In this document: piece by piece, positions 9,749 to 23,367 of the stretch
Numbering within the stretch: position 1 is the first letter of the stretch
Layout of the letters: every line of letters starts with the position of its first letter
Assembly: GCA_002751075.1 (NCBI GenBank)
Contig: NAOQ01000142.1
Location: 95,301 to 124,849, forward strand
Source of the DNA: Ichthyophonus hoferi
Lineage: Eukaryota > Opisthokonta > Ichthyosporea > Ichthyophonida > Ichthyophonidae
Direction of reading: 5' to 3'
Length of the DNA: 29,549 nt
Notes under the pieces: generated by a model
Seen by the model: the letters and a program-made list of their open reading frames with translations, nothing else
The model's database searches: none
What the model was told of the DNA's origin: nothing
Made by a program: the position numbers and the translations under genes

Positions 9749-12700
9749 TGCCTGAAGGGTACATCTTACATCTTACTGGTTGAATAAATGATACGACATG
9801 GTGGGCCCCATGGAATGGAATGTCAACCAGTACGATCTAGTGGGTTAATCTTTAGGATTAGTTATGGTAGCCGATAAAATACGGCAATATAAATCCTATC
9901 ACCAAGTAATCACGTATTGTTATTTTATGATTATTAATCGCTGCTTATATCTAAATGGCAATAACGGACAATATTATTCAAAGAATGCTAAAAATAGAGT
10001 CAGAGTGCAAATGGTTTAAGGCTTCAGTCTTAGTAATAATAATCGGACTAGCAACTACCAAGGTCATCATTTTTATTTTGTTAAATTTGTAATTTTTGGC
10101 AGTAGAAAACTAGCCGCCAACTAATTTATCAATTAGTTACGAGGCTATGAATATGTTAAATGCTAAGATAACGGCACTATGCTAGGCGTTGGAGCCACTG
10201 GAGGGCGAAGAAGAGCCCAATTGGGGCTGAGAAGTCACCTTATATTACAATATTCTCTCTTTTACCTCTATATGAGTGCTTAGTGGCAGCTTACAGAAGG
10301 CCATAACAAAACTAAATGTTATGAACAATTGTCTGGAACTCTATGTTAATAAAATGCCCTCCGTTTGTACAGCTCAACATCTGGAGGCCTTCGAACCTTT
10401 AAATAGATAGATTTGGACTCTAAGTAATGGCAATAAACGCCAAAATAATGGTTATTGCACCCTTTCCAAGTAGATAGAAAGTAATTCAGCTTCACAAGTC
10501 CATCCTAGATCTGTGCAACTTTCATGAAATTGATATAAATCAGCCAGAATAGTACTAGCTAATACTCTTATACTACAAAAATTTGCTTTTTAAATGAACT
10601 TGGTGAGAATTCAAGGTGTATGATATATAAGTATCTAGCTTCTATTAACTAATCTCCATTACCTATTATAAAACCAAACAAAATATTAAATAAAATCTTA
10701 ACTAAGGCCACCAAATGACCTAGTCGGAAAGTTTCTGCATTAGTAATCGATTTCCTGATTGAGACCTTAACATAATGGTAATAAAACATAGACATAATTA
10801 GCCTGATTATTGCAGCCTTGCCTCTGATAATATTAGTGTACCCAGTGGCTATAAAAATAATTAGTAACTCCTAAGCCATAATGACTAGTTGTTAATTTAC
10901 ATTTTCTCCTAGATATTTGAACTAGTAAGTTATAATTTACAAAAATGCTAAAACAAATAGGTATATAAACATGAAAGTCAAAACATATTTGCTTAATTTG
11001 TTCGTTCTATTAAACAATATATAAAAATTTATCCAGACAGAAACTAATTTTAATGATAGCCAACATGGATTTTTTAAAATTCAATACCCATTAATCTGTC
11101 AATGTGAGAAATTATTGGTAAATTTGTTCGAATCAAGATTTCTAAAACAGATGATTATTGTATGAATGTATCCCCTTACTATGTCAATTTCTCTTAACGA
11201 GTATGTATTTCTTTTTGAAATGTATGTTATACTGCTTACGTATCAATAGGTAACAGTAATTATTTGTTGAAAACAATAAATATGTTCTCTTCTTATAAGT
11301 ACCATAACACAATTAAATATTCTCGAAATTGAAATTCATAGTTAAAAATAAATATTTGGTAAATTTTTATTTTGCTTAAAAACAACAACTAAAGTATATC
11401 TATTAGTTAAAAATCACCAGGACAATTCATAGAATATTGACAAATGTATGCTATATGTTTGCTATATGGTACATGGTATACACATACAGGTACATAGAAA
11501 AACTTACAGTACATGATGTTAATGTTATACAAGCATAAATTTTGGGGGTTTAATATATATTGTCCATGTTCCTTCCCTGACAAAAAATTCAAATTTAGAT
11601 TGTATAACATGTTATCTATGAATTCCGTTGAAATACCAATAAAACATCGCACGTACCGTATAGAACAGTTATTGTTGAATAATCATAAGTAAAACAGCTA
11701 TAAAGCTTTGACTTTAATTGTTTGGTTTTCATTGCGACTATTCAAATTATGAGAATATATAATTATCAACGTATGTGACAATACATTCGTAATCTGTTAT
11801 CTATACTACAACCAGTAAACATGAGATGATTCCTACTATTGAGACTCTACCCATATACACTAAGAGTCATCTTAATCTGAATATCACTAACTAAAAATTT
11901 AAGCAAGCATGTGTATGAAAGGGGCTTTGAATATAATTGTTAAGCAATGGTTTGTAAGTTTTTAATAGATAATATTATAGACCTGATGAAGATTATAACA
12001 GTAGGTATAATATCTCTCAAACCTGCTTATAACGAGTAAGCTCAGAGGAAAGTATTTTTGAACAAAAATTATCTTCTAGTTGTCACGTCATGTTTTATTC
12101 TCCCAATTATCTCGCTGTAGTCAGACTCCAACCTAATATAGAAGCCTCTTATTCAGTAATGAACAGGATATTCAAATATAAGTATTGCTGGATTATCGGA
12201 TGTATCGATTTTTCAATCCTAGCTGATCTGCGTTTTTAGTTCCAAAACGCTTTTGTAATTTTGCGTTTAACTATATACAAAAATGATTAATGAATAAGGA
12301 CTATCAATGATGTTCAGCTATAAGGCAGTGCCCTCTACTAACAAAGATGATACCAACGTGCCACTATAATTTTCCAGAGATTATATTGCAAATTGTTTTT
12401 GAATATGCAGAGCAGGCTCTACCACTTTTATTATCGGATTTTTTTTTTTTTTTTTGGATACTCCTGATTCTTAGGAGAGTATATTTATTTAAACCAGGAA
12501 AAAGTAGACCAAGGTTTCGGAATAAATGCCAATTAGTATCCAATACGTTGTTAGGAATAACTAAAAGAATTTGTACCTATAGCTGGAAAAGGTTACAGAA
12601 AAAACATGAGCACCTGGCTCCCAAAACATTATGAAAAGAATTTTAAAATCAAAACTGATATACTCATATACTCTAAAAAAGGAAAAAAAGAAGCAAATAT

Positions 12701-13057
12701 TGATAGAAATGTTGGCCAGTTTTGAATATAAGCTAAAAAATATTAGAACTGCCACTGGGATCAGTAATTTGTAGATCCAACAGAGAAACCGGCGTGGGTA
12801 CTTCAGCCTTAACTAATAAGCACTGCCATATTATATTAAGTGTGGCTTGTAATTGGAATGAATAAAATAATTAAGAATTAGAATTGGTACATTAACATAT
12901 TCCAATGGATGAAGAAAGATCGTTTCCATTTCAGTTAATCACTAAGTAAATCTTTTATCAAACCAATTAAATTGAGGCCCACAATAAGGTAAAGATGAAT
13001 AGATCACATGCAGGACAGGCTCCTGGAGCCGCATATTAGTTATTTACTAAACTTTAT

Positions 13058-13076
13058 ATATACACTACGTGTATAT
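13058..13076. repeat. Short perfect palindrome
   Basis: ATATACAC and GTGTATAT are perfect 8-bp arms around a 3-nt spacer. They lie about 400 nt before the phosphomannomutase start and could be a protein-binding site or chance AT-rich structure. Confidence 0.55.
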
Positions 13077-13113
13077 CAGTTTAATATTGGATGTACAATA
13101 TACAGCTCAAATT

Positions 13114-13138
13114 GTGTCAAGTGTCAATTTATTGACAC
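13114..13138. repeat. GTGTCAA repeat: two direct copies and one inverted
   Basis: GTGTCAA occurs at 13114-13120 and 13121-13127, and as its complement TTGACAC at 13132-13138 after a TTTA spacer. The arrangement is typical of a multi-site protein-binding element. The nearest gene is phosphomannomutase, about 330 nt downstream. Confidence 0.55.
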
Positions 13139-13199
13139 ATTTATGGTGCACGCATAGCTCAGCCAGTAATGGAAGACTTCCGCAGATTTAACCGAGCCA

Positions 13200-13211
13200 C
13201 CAATCAATTGG
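13200..13211. promoter_or_regulatory. Palindromic double CCAAT box
   Basis: CCAATCAATTGG holds CCAAT on both strands around a CA spacer, about 260 nt before the phosphomannomutase ATG. It is the more distal of two CCAATCA boxes before this gene. Confidence 0.4.
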
Positions 13212-13336
13212 ACGTATTTAATAGACTGCGGTTGCGGGCTACGTTAGATCGCGATTGCTGACTAACCGACCGACTAATTAGGATAACAACTTGGTGATCA
13301 TTCCCAGATCGATTAGATTTATCATTATGAAGTACA

Positions 13337-13343
13337 CCAATCA
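13337..13343 (+). promoter_or_regulatory. CCAATCA box upstream of phosphomannomutase
   Basis: The context ACACCAATCAGAG is in sense, 127 nt before the ATG at 13470. It matches the boxes before the dehydrogenase and INTS9 genes in strand and distance. Confidence 0.45.
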
Positions 13344-13469
13344 GAGTAGGTACATCTGCCAATGGTAACCCCCTTCAACCTCACTCTTATATATAACGTT
13401 TAGCCCTTGCATTCCTTTTTCATGATTTTATTTGCATTAGCTGTATTTTTAATAAAATTATTCCTAAAA

Positions 13470-15723
13470 ATGGCCCAGCGCGATACTAGTACCCTTGTCC
13501 TCTTTGACATTGATGGCACCCTTACAAAGCCTCGTTTGGTGAGTATTCCTTTCTTCCTGACCCTCCCCTCCCAATTCATTGACATTGTTAGTCTGTACTC
13601 TGTTACCACGTCCACATAGTCACATCCTTTTTAAGTCGACTCTTAGGAGGATATTATACCGCTAGTTTTACATATAAACCGGCCTTTATGTTTTTACATA
13701 TTCTAACCCTGTTGTTTGGCGGTCAGGTCATGGACCAGGCCATGAAGGATACCCTTGCCAAGCTCAAGGAGAGGGTGGTGGTTGGTGTGGTGGGTGGTTC
13801 AGACCATGCCAAGATCCAGGAGCAGTTAGGTGGTGGAGAACGTAAGTTGTGGCTATGGGCTATGGTGTGCCTTTCACACTGTTTTTTGAATGGGTTTGGG
13901 GATGATGCATAGATGTCATGTCTACCGCACCATATTTTTCCCTTTATACAATCAAGATAATCTTTAACCTGAAGCCCAGATTGGCTGGGATAATTCAGAG
14001 AAGTCTATATTTTTTTTTTCTTTTTTCAATATTTGGGTTGATAGTAGCATGGTGGTGGCATTGCGCTTGCTTTCAAAGTGACTAGCAAGATTTGTTCACC
14101 TTTCCCACCCCCCCTATGGTAGCCTATATTCTGTTTGCTTCTTATTATAAAGTGAGAGGAAAGACACCCAATTAACTGTGGTACCCTGCAGTGGAGAAGG
14201 AATATGACTACGTGTTCTCAGAGAACGGCCTGGTGGCCTACCGTTATGGACAACAGCTTCCTACCATGGTAGGTGCCGTGTATGTGCGTACTGTGTATGT
14301 ACATACGAATGTAAATGTGATATCTGGGTCTGAGGTAGTGTGGTAAGGAGGGAAGTGTGTAGTGCCTGTGGGTGTTCTAGATGTAATGACATAGTGTAGA
14401 AGGTAGGTGAAAGGATTGTGCTGACAATATGATCTAACAGAGCATAAAGACATTCCTTGGTGACGCCAAGCTCAACAAGTTCATTAATTTTGTTCTCCAC
14501 TATATTGCTGACCTCGATATCCCCACTAAAAGGTACCTTGTCCTGCGTATATATTAGTGTGGTCTAATGTCCTGCTAGTTCGCCCTTACATAAAGTTCTG
14601 CTATGGCATGTGTTTATCGCTTGGCTGCCACAGTCTCCCAGTATATTCCTTTCTTTCACTGACCTTCTATCCATCAGGGGTACATTTATTGAGTTCCGCA
14701 ACGGTATGCTGAATGTGTCTCCTATTGGTCGTAACTGCACCTATGAAGAGCGCCTTATCTTTAACGAGTACGACTTGGTATGTAATACCTCTGCATTTTT
14801 ACACCCTAAGGCTACCTGGCTATTATATTGTCTAGTTGACTTATAGCTTTCAAAGGGTGTGTGGTTGGTTGCATACCATGCCACATCCATTTAATATATA
14901 TACATGTATATTATGGGGCTTCCATTAGTAACTGGTTTTAAGCAATACCATTGGTCCATAAACGTCATATAAAGATACCCTTTCCTGTTACGATGGTACC
15001 TCATAGGAGGGCTATATGTATGGTTATCTGTCCTTTATATTTTATATGATACTAACTATTTACCTACAGAAATACAAGATCAGAGAGACCATGGTGGCCA
15101 AGCTTGAGGCTGAGTTCGCCGACTATGGCTTCAAGTACAGCATTGGAGGCCAGATCAGTTTCGACGTGTTCCCTGTAGGTTGGGACAAGACCTACTGTCT
15201 TCGTCATGTCAAACCTGATGGCTACAAGACCATTTACTTCTTTGGTGACAAGACCCACGAGGTGTGTATACCTAGCTCTTGGTATCTCTTTCCTTCATAT
15301 ATATATATATATGTGTTTGCTATCACATGTATGCTATTATACCCCACCCGTGAATGTATCTATATCAACCATGGTTATCTAGACGCCATATGGATGGCTA
15401 GCCTAGTATTGTTGTCAAGCCATGTCCAACTTACCATTGATCAGTTCTATATAATGAATCTAATAACAGGATAGGCTTCTGCTTATGTAGCAATAGAATA
15501 ACAATGACCAGTAATTGGTGAATTTAGGTTTTAATGTGCATATATATATATATGGCGAGCATTGTAATCCTGCCCTGAAGGTAGTAGCAACACGTTCTTA
15601 TCAGTGGGGAATGTCCAGGGTGGCAACGACTATGAGATCTTCATCAGTCCCGACTGCAAGGGGCACACTGTCACCAGCCCTGAGGATACTATTCGTCAGC
15701 TGAATGAGCTCTTCCTTAACTAG
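13470..15723 (+). CDS. PMM2: Phosphomannomutase, complete, 7 exons, 249 aa
   Basis: It interconverts mannose-6-phosphate and mannose-1-phosphate in the cytosol, feeding GDP-mannose for N-glycans, GPI anchors and dolichol-phosphate mannose. Exons: 13470-13538, 13727-13841, 14192-14268, 14441-14532, 14678-14777, 15070-15261, 15619-15723; phases agree at every junction. HAD-type catalytic motif FDIDGTL has nucleophile Asp13 and acid/base Asp15. Further family blocks: [62 protein letters not shown] and, after the last intron, GGNDYEIF. Length equals the eukaryotic PMM norm (about 246-254). An in-frame ATG at 13407 would add 21 hydrophobic residues; the start at 13470 matches the family. A CCAATCA box precedes it and AATAAA signals follow at 15871. 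All key residues are present. Confidence 0.97.
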
Positions 15724-16471
15724 GTCTTGCTGGTAGCCCATCCCATCGTGATTTAGGGGTACGATCAACATAAATAGGGCCTGGAGTCCTTTGTGGTTGG
15801 CATGTCAACATATATCTAGTTAATATTATTGGTGTAGCTGATTGTTCATGAAATGTACCTACAATGTAATAATAAATAAAAATATGATTTAGTATGATTG
15901 TATTCACTGTATAGGAGTCAATCAAACAAACAGAGAAAATATGATGCCAGCCTATGATATATGACTAGAAGGGTCCAATGTGAGAATGAGGTAGCGAAAC
16001 AAGATAAGATTAAAACCCATGTAGAAGTAAGATGGGGTGCAGGGGTGATTGACAGAAAGAGTATTATAATAAAATGTATACAAATATGTGTATATAGTAA
16101 GATGAAATACAGCCATGATAGACAAAGAAAGAAACAAGACAGATTGATTCAGGAATAGATAGGGTAGAGAGAGATAGTGTACTATAGATCGTAATAGAGA
16201 CGGAAAAAGTGTACTGTAGAAAGATATTAGAGTATAGCACCAGAAAAGTACGAAAATTAATTCTCCTATTCCTCTATTGTATTCTCACAATCATCTCCAA
16301 TTGGCCCATTACCTATTCTCCTTAGAAACACTGGGCAGTTTTACCTCATGCATATACATATATAACCATCTTAACATGCTTTATCACAAACTCTTCGCCA
16401 TTGTAGTTAAAACATTATCCACTCTACCATCTCCACTATATATATGATAATCAGACACATGCATCGCCTTA
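15724..16471. other. 3' flank of phosphomannomutase up to the gap
   Basis: This is AT-rich DNA with short open frames lacking motifs or splice partners. It includes the polyadenylation signals. No gene seen. Confidence 0.55.
15871..15880 (+). terminator. Overlapping AATAAA polyadenylation signals for phosphomannomutase
   Basis: AATAAATAAA gives two overlapping AATAAA hexamers about 150 nt past the stop codon, in the sense strand. Confidence 0.5.
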
Positions 16472-17297
16472 NNNNNNNNNNNNNNNNNNNNNNNNNNNNN
16501 NNNNNNNNNNNNNNNNNNNNNNNNNNNNNNNNNNNNNNNNNNNNNNNNNNNNNNNNNNNNNNNNNNNNNNNNNNNNNNNNNNNNNNNNNNNNNNNNNNNN
16601 NNNNNNNNNNNNNNNNNNNNNNNNNNNNNNNNNNNNNNNNNNNNNNNNNNNNNNNNNNNNNNNNNNNNNNNNNNNNNNNNNNNNNNNNNNNNNNNNNNNN
16701 NNNNNNNNNNNNNNNNNNNNNNNNNNNNNNNNNNNNNNNNNNNNNNNNNNNNNNNNNNNNNNNNNNNNNNNNNNNNNNNNNNNNNNNNNNNNNNNNNNNN
16801 NNNNNNNNNNNNNNNNNNNNNNNNNNNNNNNNNNNNNNNNNNNNNNNNNNNNNNNNNNNNNNNNNNNNNNNNNNNNNNNNNNNNNNNNNNNNNNNNNNNN
16901 NNNNNNNNNNNNNNNNNNNNNNNNNNNNNNNNNNNNNNNNNNNNNNNNNNNNNNNNNNNNNNNNNNNNNNNNNNNNNNNNNNNNNNNNNNNNNNNNNNNN
17001 NNNNNNNNNNNNNNNNNNNNNNNNNNNNNNNNNNNNNNNNNNNNNNNNNNNNNNNNNNNNNNNNNNNNNNNNNNNNNNNNNNNNNNNNNNNNNNNNNNNN
17101 NNNNNNNNNNNNNNNNNNNNNNNNNNNNNNNNNNNNNNNNNNNNNNNNNNNNNNNNNNNNNNNNNNNNNNNNNNNNNNNNNNNNNNNNNNNNNNNNNNNN
17201 NNNNNNNNNNNNNNNNNNNNNNNNNNNNNNNNNNNNNNNNNNNNNNNNNNNNNNNNNNNNNNNNNNNNNNNNNNNNNNNNNNNNNNNNNNNNNNNNN
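16472..17297. other. Assembly gap (826 N)
   Basis: The bases are unknown. The gap lies 28 nt beyond the SRP9 stop codon, so SRP9 coding is complete outside it, but the SRP9 3' UTR and any further gene are hidden. Any open frame spanning it is meaningless. Confidence 0.99.
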
Positions 17298-17324
17298 CTC
17301 CCTCCCCACCTTATAGCCTGCCCT

Positions 17325-17928
17325 CTATGCCGCCATGGTACCCAATAAGCCCAATGACCACCGGTCAATCAGCTTTAATTCTTGAGCCTCTCCCGTTTTG
17401 TATTTCAAGCACTGCCACCTCCCCCCCAGTCAGTTCTTGCATAATTCCCTCCCCCTTACCCCCACAGACCCATAACAACACACTTACCAATATATCATCC
17501 GTAACTTTAACAACAAACGTGCTGTCACAATGACGGTACTTCATCGTCAAGCGCGCCTGCTTCCCGCCCGAAGGGAAGTTAAAAAGCCACACATGTTATG
17601 ACTAGGCAGAAAACAATAGGTAGAGAAAGCGACAATAAAGAGATAAAGGGAAAGTAACCCCATATACTGCAGACTATAATCAACACCTCGTTGGCAAGCC
17701 TTCACCAATTCTAATGTATGTAGATAGATAAAAGAATGTGAATATTAAGGAGAGGGAAGAGTTGTGAGCGTGGAGAGTGTGAGGAGAAGAGGGACTAAAA
17801 GTATAGAAAGATGAAGAGGATAGAAAGTGAACGACAGTACAGGTAACTATAAGTACCTTGACAGGATTCTCGCGAAAAAGATTCTCAGCGCGCACTGAAA
17901 ACACTTCCCAGCTGTCAATATAAACCAT
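17325..17928 (-). CDS. SRP9: Signal recognition particle 9 kDa subunit, complete, 3 exons, 75 aa
   Basis: SRP9 pairs with SRP14 on the Alu domain of SRP RNA in the cytosol and takes part in elongation arrest during targeting to the endoplasmic reticulum. Exons (minus): 17857-17928 (ATG at 17928-17926), 17488-17556, 17325-17411 (TAG); introns are 300 and 76 nt, both phase 0. Conserved blocks run in order: DSWEVFSVRAENLF (human QTWEEFSRAAEKLY), ENPVKARLTMKYRH across junction 1 (human DPMKARVVLKYRH), VVKVTDDIL (human CVKVTDDLV), then CLKYKTGEAQELKLID (human CLVYKTDQAQDVKKIE). It is about 11 residues shorter than the 86-aa human protein, all at the C-terminus. Exon 2 is open upstream, giving a misleading longer frame starting MWLFN; that part is intron. 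The tRNA-Leu gene lies about 220 nt upstream on the same strand. Confidence 0.92.
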
Positions 17929-18147
17929 ATTTATGAGCTAGAATTCCTGCACTGTTTCACTTTAATTTTATAAACCACAAACTAACTATATAAAGTGCTT
18001 ACGACTGAGACCGCACGAATTATCTTTCGCGCGTATCTATATTATGTACAGGCTTCAAGACTTACGTATATATCTTATCTATATATACTGTAATATACAA
18101 TGCTAAAATTCATCTAGTAGTAATAATGCTCCTAATAATAAAATTAT

Positions 18148-18231
18148 TGCTGGGAGTGGGGCTCGAACCCACGCGAACATACGTTCATGAGATCTTAAGT
18201 CTCACGCCTTAACCAACTCGGCCATCTCAGC
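18148..18231 (-). tRNA. tRNA-Leu, anticodon UAA
   Basis: This 84-nt cloverleaf has a 7-bp acceptor stem (GCTGAGA with TCCCAGC) with one A-C mismatch at pair 5-68. It has a D arm with GGCCGAGTTGGTTAAGGC, a perfect 5-bp anticodon stem (TGAGA/TCTCA), the loop CTTAAGA with anticodon TAA at 18195-18197, and a 15-nt variable arm with a GAAC/GTTC stem typical of class II tRNA-Leu. The T arm is GTGGG-TTCGAGC-CCCAC and the discriminator base is A, as expected for leucine. There is no intron and CCA is not encoded. A short T run follows on the minus strand. Confidence 0.97.
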
Positions 18232-19336
18232 TTTATTGTTTCACGTATAGGGGGATTACTTATAGGATGGGTTAACGGTGGGTATGAGTTATAGAGTAGT
18301 AGAGGTAAGTAATAATGATATTATAATATTATATGGCATTATATAATAAAGAGTAGAATAGGATTGTATCCATATAATATAATAGCATAACATAATAAAA
18401 AACCATGATTTTATGTAAAGATATAATAATATAATATAATGAGATAATAGTAATATTATACGAAGATATAATAATATAATGGAATGGGATGATAATGTGG
18501 TATGAATATACAAGTACGTGATACACTAACAATACACCCTAATAGTCTTTCCACCATTGACTAACGGATTTTTGACTAGTACTATTAGCTTTTACATTGT
18601 ACAACACGTAGCCACAGGATATATGATATAGTCTATTTCCGTAGTGGTGATTCAATCACAGACCTTTTTATATAGTATCAAGTACACTATCCCTCTATTA
18701 ATGCATAAACTTGACCCTTTCCCACTGATTCAGTAGCAACTAAAATCCCTTTTGCGATTACTAATATCCCACTGCCAACCCAATATTAAAACTTTAGACT
18801 ATTAATATGTTCTCTTTCTTTATTGCTTATAATATTTCTCATTGCCCAAAGTTCATTTTATTGGCTGCACCAGATCTCTACCTTAGATCTAGATCAGTCG
18901 GTAGTAGTTACGTGATCAATACGAAGCTCTATCTTCCCTATGAGTATAGCCTTTACTATATAAAATATACCATATGTCACCATGCGCATAAGAGGGCGGG
19001 CCCCAGCCATCCTAAGCGCTTCTTGAACCCTCTATGAGGTTAGCTTATATGTGACGTAGCCTCTAGTATAACTTGGAGAAATAACAGACGGTGCCATAAA
19101 CCCTGTTCAATATGTGTTTATTTACAAGTGAATGTGCCATAAGGGCCACAATGACTATGGGGCATTTACTTGCCCTAACTAGCTTTTATATAATAATATA
19201 TTACAGACTAAGCCTCTATCTCCAGTTAGAATGTTTCAGTTATCAGGCATGAATCATTTCAGTTTAACCCCAACTAGAAGGCTATATAGTGATATGCAAC
19301 ACCCAGGGTTGAGACCACATGAGGTGAGCCAGGCAC
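18232..19336. other. Spacer between KAT8 3' end and tRNA-Leu
   Basis: It is very AT-rich at 18300-18500, where the word GATATAATAATATAAT occurs twice among irregular TAATAT runs. The rest has short open frames without motifs. No gene seen; the KAT8 3' UTR lies at the right end. Confidence 0.55.
19117..19122 (-). terminator. Possible polyadenylation signal for KAT8
   Basis: AATAAA on the minus strand lies about 215 nt past the stop codon at 19337. It is the nearest canonical hexamer I see. Confidence 0.35.

Positions 19337-23367
<4,031 letters not shown>

Larger units (their letters stand above)
9749..13199. other. AT-rich spacer, no gene recognised
   Basis: This stretch between the divergent dehydrogenase and phosphomannomutase genes is visibly richer in A and T than its flanks, especially 10500-12900, with stops in all frames. 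A 15-17 T run lies near 12440. In plus frames a few words recall non-LTR reverse transcriptases (NDSQHGF at 11052-11072, and EYAEQALP at 12401-12424), but spacing and surroundings do not support a firm element call. Two clear palindromes occur near the right end. Confidence 0.5.

Noticed and set aside
12347-12634. 95-codon frame with F-box-like or reverse-transcriptase-like start
   Set aside because: It is interrupted by a long T run, has no splice partner and no convincing full domain; kept only as a hint in the AT-rich island finding.
13147-13195. tRNA-like A box (TAGCTCAGCCAGT)
   Set aside because: No B box GGTTCGA and no cloverleaf can be formed downstream.
13407-13469. In-frame upstream ATG adding 21 hydrophobic residues to phosphomannomutase
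   Set aside because: Phosphomannomutases are cytosolic and the start at 13470 gives the usual length and N-terminus; the extension is AT-rich leader.
16407-17368. Long open frames across 16472-17297
   Set aside because: They consist of N bases and carry no information.
17557-17592. Longer frame start MWLFNFPSGG ahead of SRP9 exon 2
   Set aside because: It lacks SRP9 similarity, whereas the acceptor at 17557 joins exon 1 in phase and recreates the conserved P-x-K-A-R block.
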